A stretch of DNA of 44,736 nt. Origin: Candidatus Kuenenia hertensis (GTDB taxonomy: Bacteria; Planctomycetota; Brocadiia; Brocadiales; Brocadiaceae). Numbering within the stretch: the first letter of the stretch is position 1; each line of letters opens with the position of its first letter. The notes below the pieces were generated by a model. The model saw nothing but the letters and a program-made list of their open reading frames with translations, was not told the origin of the DNA and made no database searches. Position numbers and translations under genes: made by a program. The stretch lies in assembly GCA_021646465.1 (NCBI GenBank), contig SOET01000035.1, forward strand, positions 1 through 44,736, read 5' to 3'. This document shows, in pieces, positions 8,169 to 16,200 of this stretch.

Positions 8169-8251
8169 AAAATTATTTGCTATTAAAGAAACACAGCCCG
8201 CTTTCCCCTTTTGCCGTTGATTTCACATAATGATTTTGTTACTTTTGTGTC

Positions 8252-8563
8252 ATGAATAAATCTTACGATCTCATAAAAAAACTTGAACCCAAAATCGGTG
8301 AAGAAGAGGCCAAGTAACTTATAGAGTTCATTGAGTCATTCAAAGGGGATATTGCCACCAAGACAGACCTACAATTGCTAAAGATAGGACATGGAAGGTA
8401 AAATTGAAAAGACAAAGAGTGACCTTGAGGGTAAAATTGAAAATCTGCGGCTCGATCTGATCGGTAAGATTGGAACGGCAAAGATAGAGATGCTCACAAA
8501 TGGCTTTTTGGTTTCTGGATTACACTCCTGGGCACTATGATCGCCCTCTGGTTATCCAAATAG
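8252..8563 (+). pseudogene. Decayed membrane-anchored coiled-coil gene
   Basis: From ATG 8252 the frame reads MNKSYDLIKKLEPKIGEEEAK, hits TAA, resumes with LIEFIESFKGDIATKTDLQ, then shifts frame to EGKIEKTKSDLEGKIENL and again to KWLFGFWITLLGTMIALW before TAG at 8561-8563. Joined, this is the same architecture as the intact gene at 9176: acidic N-terminus, K/E/D/L coiled coil, and a single C-terminal membrane helix beginning KWLF. One in-frame stop and two frameshifts make it a pseudogene unless the sequence is wrong. Confidence 0.65.
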
Positions 8564-8605
8564 AAACCTGCCTGACTTTTTTGAATTATTAAAGAGGTAT
8601 TATAA

Positions 8606-8925
8606 ATGGCTGTTTTAGCAAAAGATGGTAATTTAGAGCAAATTGCGGAAACTGAGGTAAAAATAGGCGTTCAAATGTTTCACAAACTTGTGGAAATGGA
8701 AATGCTGAAAGAAGATGATAGAAAAATGGGAGAATGTACAAAATGTCTCCGTTAGGATTAAGACATATGGCAGTAGTTGATAAACTTGGTATGTTATTTG
8801 GCAAATCTGCTGATAATGAGTTTATAATGAGAATTCAAGGTGGTATAAAATTAAGTGAATATTCAGAGCTTTATCCTGATATTGAAACTTTGAATTTCCT
8901 TAGCATTAAATTAGACCTCCAGTGA
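8606..8925 (+). pseudogene. Decayed Uma2-family gene
   Basis: ATG 8606 opens 49 codons ending in FHKLVEMEMLKEDDRK, the usual start of a Uma2 domain, then the frame is lost near 8733. A second frame from 8734 continues with MYKMSPLGLRHMAVVDKL and YSELYPDIE, the next Uma2 segments, and stops at 8925. About four codons (expected ELIE) and one base are missing at the joint, and the catalytic C-terminal half is absent. It follows the decayed coiled-coil gene by 42 nt, in the order seen for the intact pair at 9176-10359. Confidence 0.65.
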
Positions 8926-8952
8926 CTTTTTTATATCACCTGTGTAGGGGAG

Positions 8953-8973
8953 GGGCGAACCTTGTGTTCGCCC
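8953..8973. repeat. GGGCGAAC/GTTCGCCC palindrome
   Basis: Perfect 8-bp arms around a 5-nt loop. Together with the palindrome at 9031-9055 it fills the gap between the decayed Uma2 gene and the coiled-coil gene. Both are of the kind dispersed through many genomes. Confidence 0.7.
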
Positions 8974-9030
8974 AAACGGGAAACAAACATAAAACATTTT
9001 GAATTGTGCCGGATAAGGGAGAACACAAGT

Positions 9031-9055
9031 AGGGGCAGGTTTAGAACCTGCCCCT
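9031..9055. repeat. AGGGGCAGGTT/AACCTGCCCCT palindrome
   Basis: Perfect 11-bp arms separated by TAG. It has no T-run on either side, so a dispersed repeat is more likely than a terminator. Confidence 0.75.
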
Positions 9056-9175
9056 AATCAACAGATATTGAAGTTCCCTTACAATTAAAATAGCGTTAAA
9101 ACTCCTAAAATCTGCTATAATTAAAATATTTGCCGGTAAATATGCGGCGTCTTACTTTCAAATATGGAGGTTGTT

Positions 9176-9604
9176 ATGCCTATCATAAACACCCTTGAGA
9201 TTTATGAAGACCTAAAATCACAATTCAAGGAAGAAGAGGCACGTGCTTTAACAAAGGCATTAGAAAAGTCCTTAGAGGAATACCAAAAGAAACAAGAAAC
9301 TTTTTTGGCAACAAAGAATGATATTACTGATCTGCGAACTGAATTAAAAGAAGATATTAACAAAGTAAGTTTAACAACAAAGGACGATATTGCCAGTTTG
9401 CGAAGTGAATTGAAAGATGATATTAATAAAGTAAGTTTAACAACAAAGAATGATATTGCCAGTTTGCGAAGTGAACTAAAAGAAGATATTAATAAAGTTA
9501 GAAATGATCTCGCTAACGTAAAGGCTGAAATTATCAAGTGGTTGTTTATTTTCCTGATAGGTCAGGGGGCAACAATTATTAGTATTTTGAAATTTATAAA
9601 GTAA
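9176..9604 (+). CDS. Coiled-coil protein with C-terminal membrane anchor (DUF1640/CCDC90-like)
   Basis: A 142-aa protein. The start at ATG 9176 is chosen over 9164 because GGAGG at 9166-9170 sits 5 nt before it. An acidic helical N-terminus (LKSQFKEEEARALTKALEKS) is followed by a coiled coil of nearly three 22-residue repeats with the pattern TTKxDIASLRSELKEDINKV, then one membrane helix near the C-terminus (KWLFIFLIGQGATIISIL). The repeats are also 66-bp DNA repeats (9313-9499). Such proteins often sit beside Uma2 or other PD-(D/E)XK genes in multicellular or planctomycete genomes, but their role is unknown. A Uma2 gene follows, now separated by a MITE. Confidence 0.75.
   Translation: MPIINTLEIYEDLKSQFKEEEARALTKALEKSLEEYQKKQETFLATKNDITDLRTELKEDINKVSLTTKDDIASLRSELKDDINKVSLTTKNDIASLRSELKEDINKVRNDLANVKAEIIKWLFIFLIGQGATIISILKFIK
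9313..9499 (+). repeat. 66-bp tandem repeats inside the coiled-coil gene
   Basis: Units start at 9313, 9379 and 9445, exactly 66 bp apart; the third is partial. Units two and three are nearly identical in DNA, which suggests recent slippage or unequal crossing-over. Each unit encodes 22 residues, three heptads plus one residue, so copy number changes would alter coiled-coil length and phase while keeping the frame. Confidence 0.85.
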
Positions 9605-9612
9605 AAATGAAG

Positions 9613-9791
9613 GTAATTATTCAGCGTATAATACACACCCCGTCAGCTGCGCTGCCACCCCTCTTTTTAGAGGGGATAGTTATACGTTTCCTATAACGCG
9701 TAACATGCAAGTAGAGACGCACGGCCGTGCGTCTCTACAAACTATCAAGAGGGGATTTAGGGGTGTGTTATAAATTACGCTGAATAATTAC
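9613..9791. mobile_element. 179-bp MITE with 8-bp target duplication
   Basis: GTAATTATTCAGCGTA at 9613-9628 is exactly mirrored at 9776-9791, and the similarity continues inward past ACACACCCC with small gaps. The direct repeat AAATGAAG flanks it at 9605-9612 and 9792-9799. There is no coding capacity. A perfect 28-bp palindrome sits in the middle (9711-9738). The insertion lies between the stop of the coiled-coil gene and the ribosome-binding site of the Uma2 gene; removing it and one repeat leaves 19 bp between the two genes. The transposase that moves it is not in the window. Confidence 0.85.
9711..9738. repeat. Perfect 28-bp palindrome (GTAGAGACGC family)
   Basis: GTAGAGACGCACGG is followed directly by its reverse complement with no loop. 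A relative (TAGAGACGCAT, 4-nt loop, then its complement) is at 13028-13053, also inside an inverted-repeat element. The sequence class is dispersed in many bacterial genomes; here it appears as cargo of two unrelated small elements. Confidence 0.85.
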
Positions 9792-9810
9792 AAATGAAGG
9801 GGGGTTCGCT

Positions 9811-10359
9811 ATGGCATCAGTTATAGAAAAGAAAAAATATACCTATGAAGATTATGTGAAAACCTCAGATGATAAAAGATATGAGCTTATCGATGGAGAA
9901 TTACTTATGACACCATCTCCTGTCCCGGGGCATCAACGAATTTCAAGAAAGATCGAATTTATGCTTGAGAAATTTGTAACAAAAAATGATCTAGGTGAGG
10001 TTTTTGATGCACCATGTGATGTATATCTCGACGAAGAAAATGTTGTTCAGCCTGACATACTGTTTATTTCAAAGGACAGATTGAATATTATAGGTGAAAA
10101 GAATATACAAGGCGCCCCGGATCTCGTAATAGAGATCGTGTCAGAAAATAGCGCTTACAGGGATATGGTGCTTAAGAAAAGACTATACGCAAGGCACGGT
10201 GTAAAGGAATATTGGATTGTAATTCAGGAAACAGAAGAAAGAGAGGTTTATATCCTGAAAGACAACACATACCAACTTTATATGACATATTGCAAGGAAG
10301 ATATCCTTGAATCTCCCTTGATAAAAGGTTTAAAAATTGGACTGAAGGAAATATTTTGA
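9811..10359 (+). CDS. Uma2-family PD-(D/E)XK protein, copy 1
   Basis: A 182-aa Uma2 protein (PF05685). YTYEDYVKTSDDKRYELIDGELLM is the typical N-terminal region with the first acidic residue, QPDILFISKDRL and APDLVIEIVS carry the conserved Asp and Glu of the PD-(D/E)XK core, and KKRLYARHGVKEYWIV the distal Lys region. A strong GAAGGGGGG lies before the ATG, created or bordered by the MITE's right target duplication. It is almost identical at the start to copy 4 (11720), indicating duplication inside the island. Uma2 proteins are predicted nucleases of unknown role, found in large paralogous sets in cyanobacteria and planctomycetes. Confidence 0.88.
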   Translation: MASVIEKKKYTYEDYVKTSDDKRYELIDGELLMTPSPVPGHQRISRKIEFMLEKFVTKNDLGEVFDAPCDVYLDEENVVQPDILFISKDRLNIIGEKNIQGAPDLVIEIVSENSAYRDMVLKKRLYARHGVKEYWIVIQETEEREVYILKDNTYQLYMTYCKEDILESPLIKGLKIGLKEIF

Positions 10360-10374
10360 AGAAAGAAGCCGAGC

Positions 10375-10971
10375 ATGACAACCTTACTTAAGACTTCTAA
10401 TAAGGTAACGGAAAAGGCTCTTAAATATCTAAGTAGCTCTGAATATACTCTGACATTTGAAGGTACATTGGAGGATTATTATAAAATTGAAGAAGGGAAA
10501 GCTGATTATCTTATTGGGGGGATAATTGTAATGCAATCGCCTGCAAGTGTTGAACATGAAAGGATATTTAGGAATATCTTAACGCAATTCCATAATTATG
10601 GGACAAAAAACGATGTTGGAGAGGTACTGGGATCGAGATTTACAATCGCATTTAACAGTGATTTTAGATTTGAACCAGATATAGTATTTATATCAAAAGA
10701 CAATAAGGGTTTTTTTGCTGAATATGAATTTTCAGGCATTCCGGATTTGATAATGGAAATTATGTCTAAAACCAGCAAAAACTACGATTTGAAAACAAAA
10801 AGAGAAATTTACAGGAAATATAAAGTTAAAGAAATATACTTCGTAGATTATGTTGAAAAAGAGGCCGTCATAGATATCCTTGAAGATGATAAATACGATT
10901 GTTTTACCTTGAAGTTTAACGAACCTTTTAAAAGCAAGGTGTTAAAGGGGTTGGATATAAAAATAATCTGA
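10375..10971 (+). CDS. Divergent Uma2-family protein, copy 2
   Basis: A 198-aa relative with a longer N-terminus (about 30 residues before TLEDYYKIEEGKADYLIGG). EPDIVFISKDN and IPDLIMEIMSKTSKNYDLKT keep the core acidic positions, and KREIYRKYKVKEIYFVD the C-terminal motif. The first acidic motif is altered (ADYLIGGIIVM in place of YELIDGEL), and VMQSPASVEHE replaces the common TPSP.P.H. It starts 15 nt after copy 1, so the two are co-transcribed. The divergence suggests an older duplication and perhaps a different partner or substrate. Confidence 0.8.
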   Translation: MTTLLKTSNKVTEKALKYLSSSEYTLTFEGTLEDYYKIEEGKADYLIGGIIVMQSPASVEHERIFRNILTQFHNYGTKNDVGEVLGSRFTIAFNSDFRFEPDIVFISKDNKGFFAEYEFSGIPDLIMEIMSKTSKNYDLKTKREIYRKYKVKEIYFVDYVEKEAVIDILEDDKYDCFTLKFNEPFKSKVLKGLDIKII

Positions 10972-10997
10972 GAGGGAAATAGGAAGGAGGTTTTATC

Positions 10998-11570
10998 ATG
11001 GCTGTTGTACCGATAGAAAAGATAGATAAAGAAAAGTCTTATACTTATAAAGACTATGAAAAATTGCCGGAAGGTTCACCTTACCAGTTAATAGGAGGGG
11101 AGTTGGTTATGACGCCATCACCTGTACCGTATCATCAAATAATTTCGATGCGGATGGAATATGAATTGTTAAAATTTGTTGAGGAAAGAAAACTCGGTAT
11201 TATACTTGATGCACCAATTGATGTATATTTTTCAGAAGAGGAAACCTATCAGCCAGATATTATTTTTATCTCAAATGACAGACTTAACATCATTGGACAA
11301 AAAAAGATAGAGTCTGCTCCTGACCTGATTGTAGAGATACTTTCGCCAGCCACTGCCTATTATGATCTTAGACACAAAAAAAGGATATATGAATCATCAG
11401 GCGTAAAGGAATTCTGGGTTATTGACCCTATAGAGAAAAGCATAGAGATTTATGAAAATGTGGGTGGGATGTTCAAATTATTCAATGAGGGGATTAAAAA
11501 AGGTAAAATTCATTCTAACCTACTTAAGGGATTCGAGGTTGAAGTAGAGATGGTATTTAAATTGGCATGA
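10998..11570 (+). CDS. Uma2-family protein, copy 3
   Basis: A 190-aa Uma2 protein with YTYKDYEKLPEGSPYQLIGG, TPSPVPYHQIIS, QPDIIFISNDRLNIIG, APDLIVEILSPATAYYDL and KRIYESSGVKEFWVIDP in order. The N-terminal ELIDGE is replaced by QLIGGE, so the first acidic residue is shifted or lost while the core Asp and Glu remain. AGGAGG precedes the ATG by about 9 nt. It lies 26 nt after copy 2 in the same direction and closes the first group of three. Confidence 0.87.
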   Translation: MAVVPIEKIDKEKSYTYKDYEKLPEGSPYQLIGGELVMTPSPVPYHQIISMRMEYELLKFVEERKLGIILDAPIDVYFSEEETYQPDIIFISNDRLNIIGQKKIESAPDLIVEILSPATAYYDLRHKKRIYESSGVKEFWVIDPIEKSIEIYENVGGMFKLFNEGIKKGKIHSNLLKGFEVEVEMVFKLA

Positions 11571-11589
11571 TAAAAATTGAAAATGGTTA

Positions 11590-11660
11590 TTGAGTTAACT
11601 CAACAATAGATTTAAAAGTAACTCAAGCTTCCCTGTCTGCCGACAGGCAGGCAGCTTGAG
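11590..11660. repeat. Two palindromes between Uma2 copies 3 and 4
   Basis: TTGAGTTAACTCAA at 11590-11603 is a perfect 14-bp palindrome that could be an operator. CTCAAGCT at 11622-11629 pairs with AGCTTGAG at 11653-11660 around a GTCTGCCGACAGGCAG core, a dispersed repeat type. They sit just upstream of copy 4 and just downstream of copy 3. Confidence 0.6.
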
Positions 11661-11719
11661 CGGTAAAAGCAAGCAGGATGCTTGTGATACTATAGTAAAG
11701 ATAAATGAGGGAATTTGCC

Positions 11720-12268
11720 ATGACATCGGTTATAGAAAAGAAAAAATATACCTATGAAGATTATGTGAAAATCTCAGAGGATAAAAGGTACGAACTTATT
11801 GATGGAGAATTACTCATGACGCCATCTCCTATTACAAGGCATCAAAGGATTTCAAGAAAGATTGAATTTATGCTTGAAAAGTTTATAGTAGAAAATAATC
11901 TTGGGGAGGTTTTCGATGCGCCTTACGATGTTTATCTTGATGAGACAAATGTCGTGCAGCCGGATATCCTTTTTGTTTCTAAAGACAGGTTGAATATTAT
12001 AGGTGAAAAAAATATTCAGGGAGCGCCTGACCTGGTAATTGAGATAGTTTCAGAAAACAGTGCTTATAGAGATATCGTTCTGAAGAAGGGACTGTATGCA
12101 AGATTTGGCGTAAAGGAATACTGGATTGTGATACCGGAGACGGAAGAAATAGAAATCTATATCTTAGAGGAAAATCATTATCAGATCTTTAAAGCATTTA
12201 TGAAGAACGAATCCCTTAAATCTCCAATATTGAAGGGGTTAAAAATGGAACTAAAAAATATATTTTGA
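11720..12268 (+). CDS. Uma2-family protein, copy 4
   Basis: A 182-aa protein counted from ATG 11720, where it aligns from the second residue with copy 1 (SVIEKKKYTYEDYVK). An in-frame ATG at 11705 exists, but GAGG at 11707-11710 fits the 11720 start at 9 nt. Core motifs are YELIDGELLM, QPDILFVSKDRLNIIG, APDLVIEIVSENSAYRD and GVKEYWIVIPE. The close likeness to copy 1 in protein and DNA indicates a recent duplication, while the C-terminal 30 residues differ more. Confidence 0.87.
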   Translation: MTSVIEKKKYTYEDYVKISEDKRYELIDGELLMTPSPITRHQRISRKIEFMLEKFIVENNLGEVFDAPYDVYLDETNVVQPDILFVSKDRLNIIGEKNIQGAPDLVIEIVSENSAYRDIVLKKGLYARFGVKEYWIVIPETEEIEIYILEENHYQIFKAFMKNESLKSPILKGLKMELKNIF

Positions 12269-12293
12269 AGAGAAAGATTGTTTAACTAACCTC

Positions 12294-12842
12294 TCAGGTG
12301 GAAAATACCTCTTTTAAATCAAGCCGAAAACCCTTTAAAAGGGGAGACACTAGTTCATCGTCAATAAAATATATACCAACAGTTTCATAACCAGTGTCCT
12401 TTAACACCATAATTTCAACAGTTTTTTTGTCAGGATCAACTATCCAGAATTCTTTCACGCCATATTCCATATAAAGCCTCTTTTTTACCAGTTTGTCTCT
12501 TTCTTTAGTGGTACTGGATAAAATCTCGATGACTAAATCCGGTGCTCCCCGTAAGTTTTTTTCTGTCATCAACCCCATTCTCTCATTAGAAATAAAAACA
12601 ATATCAGGCTGGACTACATCTGTTTCCGATAGGACAACATCAAAAGGTGCGTAAAGAACTGTTCCTAAGTTATTCTTTTTTACGAATTCCCATAGAGCTA
12701 CGCCTAAATCTCTTGAAATGGTTTGATGTTGGAAACCGGGTGCCGGTACCATATACAATTCTCCCTCAATAAGTTCGTATCGTTTATCATCATCCATGGC
12801 TGCATAGTCATTATAGGTGAGTTTTATTCTGGTCTTGAGCAT
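12294..12842 (-). CDS. Uma2-family protein, copy 5 (opposite strand)
   Basis: A 182-aa Uma2 protein from ATG 12842, preferred over an upstream ATG at 12941 because AGGAGA lies just ahead of it and LTYNDYAAMDDDKRYELIEGEL then begins at the usual distance. QPDIVFISNERM, APDLVIEILSSTTKERDKL and KKRLYMEYGVKEFWIVDP complete the core. It converges with copy 4, ending 26 nt from it, with no clear terminator between. Confidence 0.87.
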   Translation of the reverse strand: MLKTRIKLTYNDYAAMDDDKRYELIEGELYMVPAPGFQHQTISRDLGVALWEFVKKNNLGTVLYAPFDVVLSETDVVQPDIVFISNERMGLMTEKNLRGAPDLVIEILSSTTKERDKLVKKRLYMEYGVKEFWIVDPDKKTVEIMVLKDTGYETVGIYFIDDELVSPLLKGFRLDLKEVFST

Positions 12843-12930
12843 AATTTTCTCCTGGATATTAATTAATATATAGTCATTTGTTTGACTATATCTCATTGCA
12901 AAAAGGCTAAAATTCTGCCATAATAAAAAA

Positions 12931-13101
12931 CTTTGCAACAATTTAGATTTTTGAAAAATTCACCACGCTCTTGCAGTGGTGGCAGGAGTTTCCTCCTGTC
13001 ACATGATACAGCGTTAGGGTTACTGTATAGAGACGCATCGCAATGCGTCTCTACTTCTGATAGCACGGTGTTTATATTTTTCAAACGGCTAAATTGATAC
13101 A
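12931..13101. mobile_element. Inverted-repeat element B with internal palindrome
   Basis: The left arm at 12931-12960 (core CAATTTAGATTTTTGAAAAA) and the right arm at 13076-13101 match as reverse complements at about 23 of 30 positions. Inside is a TAGAGACGCAT palindrome with 4-nt loop (13028-13053) and a short CAGGAG/CTCCTG hairpin. The arms resemble those of element A at 5185-5299. The rest of the gap to 13228 is AT-rich with no clear promoter. Confidence 0.6.
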
Positions 13102-13228
13102 AAAAAAACTTTTAGTTCTGTTGTGCTAATGACTCAATTATTATAATACTTATAAGATACCGTTCAATTAATAATTATACTCTTTTTCGTGACGATGGCG
13201 ATATGTATTTCTTTGAAATTTTTGTGAT

Positions 13229-16072
13229 TTGGAGAGAAAAATTTTTCGCGTGAAGAATATTTCCAAGAATATAATAATCTGTTGCGACAAGATAATAATA
13301 GGATTACTGTGCGCGGCAACTGTTGTTGTTCCATTATTCTTTGATATAAGACTGTATAGTGTTTTTGATTTAAGTAAGGTAACGGCGTTATATTTATTTT
13401 CAATAGTGATACTTGTAATGTGGACAATCTTGCTGGCAGTTAAGCATGATTTTACGTTTTTGCATGTTCCAATAAACATTCCAGTACTTGCCTATATAGC
13501 GGTCTTTGTTGTTGCTACAAGCATATCGATAAATCCGATTATGAGCCTTTTTGGCACATATAAGCGTTTTGAAGGGTTGACCGCAACTATTTGTTATATA
13601 TTTCTCTTCTATGCTACAATACATTTTATTACTACACGGACAAGGTTCTATTTGCTTTTCATGTCGATGGCGGGCTGTGCGGTAATTTCATCAATTTATG
13701 GCATTTTTCAGCGGTGCGGTATTGATTATTTTTCTTGGAGCAGCAGCGGCCCCCGGGTATTTTCTACGTTTGGAAATCCTGTATTCTTTGCGGCGCAACT
13801 TGTTATGGTATTGCCAGTGGCTGTTTCATTGTTTTTCGGTAACTGCTTTACTGCTCAAAAGGGAAATGGAGAAAATGGGTTTTTAATTAACAAACTATAT
13901 GTAATTTGGATTTTTTATGTAGTGTCTGTAATTATATACACCGCCTTTTGGCTTACCAATACGAGAGCATGTTTTGTTGCGCTTATTGGAGGAGTCTTTC
14001 CGTTTCTTTTTTTTATTTTTAAAAACCAGACCACAGGAAGGCATAAATTTGTAATCATTGTCGTTTCATTTATTCTTATAGGAATATTTTTTAATGTAAG
14101 ACATGATACGTCATTCATTAAGCATTTTGCTGATGATGTGCAAAAAGCAAAAGATTCCGGAGAGGAATCACCCGTGATTTTTGAGCGACATACCCACCCA
14201 CGACCATGGATTTCTCAGAAATTTGCTGTTACAGGTTCCTCCTTTTCCCGTATTTTTCAATATCTGGCAGCGATAGAGATCATAAAGGACTACCCTGCTC
14301 TTGGTATTGGGCCCGATACCATAGGGATTGTCTTTCAAAAAAATTTGGCAAAGGTATTTTCTGTTTTAGAAAAGGATAAAGGGTTTCAATTCCCCCGACA
14401 AGATAGAATTCATAACGATATCCTTGATACCGCCGTTACCCGTGGTATTTTTGGATTGGGAACGTATGTCTGGCTCTTGGTCGCCTTTGGAATATATGTT
14501 AGTAAAAACTATAAACATCTGAACAATCAGGATAAGATTCTTATATTGGGACTTTCTTCCGGCTTAATTTGCTATCTTATCCAAAATCAGTTTAGCTTTG
14601 GAAATACACCGATTGTTATGCTTTTTTGGGTGATGATGGGGCTTTGTATTTCGATAATTAAAATAAATAATACCGAAAAAAAGGTTGCAGCCGAAGAAGA
14701 GAGGCTTAAGCATGGAGAAATTATTCAAAAGAGCAATGAGGGATTACGGCAAGGTAAAGTCTATCTTAAGTGGATTTGTTGTGGATTGGTATTTGCCATG
14801 TTGGGTTTTATTACTGTATTTATTTTACGCGCTTACACGGCGGATATGTATTTTGAATATGGAAGGAGAATTTTAAATTTTTCCGAAAGGGAAAAATCAG
14901 AACCAATTGTGGATAAAGGGTTGTTTTTTATAAACAAGGCAGTGCTTCTTAACCCTTATGAAAATATGTATCGTGATGAATTGTGCAAAGTATACATACA
15001 AAAAGCTTCAAATACAAATGATGAAAAATGGGTGCAAAAAGCGTTTGTGGAAGCAAATAATTCTTTAATGGTTATTCCGCAACATTTCGTTGGGTTTTTT
15101 CATTTTGGTATGATTTATCAGATGTTGGCTGAGAAATTTAATCGGCCTACGGTTGATCAAGCTATTGATTTTTACAACAAGGCAATAGAAATGGACCCTT
15201 TTCAGGCACAGTTCCATGGGAATCTTGGTTTTTTATATCTAAATAAAGGGAATAAGGATCGTGCGGCGGAAGAATTCTATCAGGCATATTTGATCCGGCC
15301 AACAGATCTCACGTATTTAGAACGTCTGACAAACATTTATTTACAAAAAGGAGAAATGGAGAAGGCATTCTATTTCTCAAAAAAAACTGTGGAAATAAAT
15401 CCTTCCGAACCTGCGTATTATAATAATTTTGGTGCGATTTTTCTTAAAAAAGGTATGCCGGATAAGGCAATTGAAAGTTTTAAAAAGGCGCTGGAACTAA
15501 ATCCGGATGGGCAAGCCTACCTGGAAAATTTAACAAAGACCTGTCTATCCGTTGGAAAATATGATGAACTCCTCGATTGCTATAAAAACCTCATTGAACG
15601 AAATCCGTCCGTTGCGGATTACTACAATAACATTGCCGTTATTTATAAAAGAAAACAACAGTACGATGATGCCATTCAATTTTCACAGAAGGCAGTTGAG
15701 TTGGCGCCGGATAATCCGATTTATACACATAATTTAGCAGGGGAGTATCTTGATGTGCAGAATTATGATCGTGCGGAGGTTCTTTTGCGTGAATTCAACA
15801 GAAGTTATACTGATCATGGATATATAAATATTCATTTGCTCCTTGCGGATATTTACTTGAAGAAATTAAACTGGGAAAACGCTGTTAACGAATGCCAGAA
15901 AGCGATTAAAATAAATGAGAAATCAATTGATGCCCACAGGATACTTGGTATTGCTTACTATAATATGAAGCAATATGAATTGGCGAAAAATGCGTTGAGT
16001 AAGACACTAATACTTGCGCCTGATGATAAGATTGCGCACGAACTTCTCGAAAAGATCGGAGGAAAAATCTGA
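13229..16072 (+). CDS. O-antigen ligase/polymerase-like membrane protein with C-terminal TPRs
   Basis: A 947-aa protein. Residues 1-490 hold about ten membrane helices with the Wzy_C/WaaL-type loop near residues 390-410 (DRIHNDILDTAVTRGIFG); the periplasmic loop before it has the His/Arg-rich region typical of such enzymes. A further helix at about 510-530 (GLVFAMLGFITVFILRAY) leads to a soluble domain with about ten TPRs (for example FHGNLGFLYLNKGNKDRAAE) from 575 to 940. TPR-tailed Wzy_C proteins occur widely and are thought to ligate or polymerise surface glycans or modify proteins. The start is TTG 13229 or GTG 13250; neither is ideal. Confidence 0.85.
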   Translation: MERKIFRVKNISKNIIICCDKIIIGLLCAATVVVPLFFDIRLYSVFDLSKVTALYLFSIVILVMWTILLAVKHDFTFLHVPINIPVLAYIAVFVVATSISINPIMSLFGTYKRFEGLTATICYIFLFYATIHFITTRTRFYLLFMSMAGCAVISSIYGIFQRCGIDYFSWSSSGPRVFSTFGNPVFFAAQLVMVLPVAVSLFFGNCFTAQKGNGENGFLINKLYVIWIFYVVSVIIYTAFWLTNTRACFVALIGGVFPFLFFIFKNQTTGRHKFVIIVVSFILIGIFFNVRHDTSFIKHFADDVQKAKDSGEESPVIFERHTHPRPWISQKFAVTGSSFSRIFQYLAAIEIIKDYPALGIGPDTIGIVFQKNLAKVFSVLEKDKGFQFPRQDRIHNDILDTAVTRGIFGLGTYVWLLVAFGIYVSKNYKHLNNQDKILILGLSSGLICYLIQNQFSFGNTPIVMLFWVMMGLCISIIKINNTEKKVAAEEERLKHGEIIQKSNEGLRQGKVYLKWICCGLVFAMLGFITVFILRAYTADMYFEYGRRILNFSEREKSEPIVDKGLFFINKAVLLNPYENMYRDELCKVYIQKASNTNDEKWVQKAFVEANNSLMVIPQHFVGFFHFGMIYQMLAEKFNRPTVDQAIDFYNKAIEMDPFQAQFHGNLGFLYLNKGNKDRAAEEFYQAYLIRPTDLTYLERLTNIYLQKGEMEKAFYFSKKTVEINPSEPAYYNNFGAIFLKKGMPDKAIESFKKALELNPDGQAYLENLTKTCLSVGKYDELLDCYKNLIERNPSVADYYNNIAVIYKRKQQYDDAIQFSQKAVELAPDNPIYTHNLAGEYLDVQNYDRAEVLLREFNRSYTDHGYINIHLLLADIYLKKLNWENAVNECQKAIKINEKSIDAHRILGIAYYNMKQYELAKNALSKTLILAPDDKIAHELLEKIGGKI

Positions 16073-16162
16073 AGGAAGGTGGTGCAATTAAACTAAAAAT
16101 AAGCGAGATTGTGTAACCCACGCTTTTTCAGGGCTAATGCAAAATCAACAACACTCCATTTA

Positions 16163-16189
16163 ATCGTAACAATTTGGCCGTTTGAAAAG
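16163..16189 (+). repeat. Solo arm of the A/B inverted-repeat family
   Basis: ATCGTAACAATTTGGCCGTT followed by TGAAAAG matches the arm consensus of elements A and B (GTAACAATTTAGCCGTTTGAAAAAT). It lies between two convergent genes. A weak inverted partner (CTTTTTCAGGGCTAATGC, about 16123-16140) precedes it, but in the inside-out orientation, so it is listed as solo. Confidence 0.45.
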
Positions 16190-16200
16190 AGTGAAAACAA

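Noticed and set aside
9202-9537. 111-aa minus-strand frame opposite the coiled-coil gene
   Set aside because: It is the mirror of a repetitive coding sequence, with Ser/Leu-rich low complexity and no ribosome-binding site.
9613-9791. Small RNA or attenuator from the long hairpin
   Set aside because: The flanking target duplication and terminal repeats explain it as a MITE; any RNA role would be secondary.
8252-12842. CRISPR array or phage remnant in the repeat-rich island
   Set aside because: No regularly spaced direct repeats, and no integrase, capsid or cas genes; the repeats are palindromes and coding repeats.
16081-16130. Rho-independent terminator between the convergent genes
   Set aside because: Only a 4-5 bp AAGCG/CGCTT pairing with a long loop; too weak.
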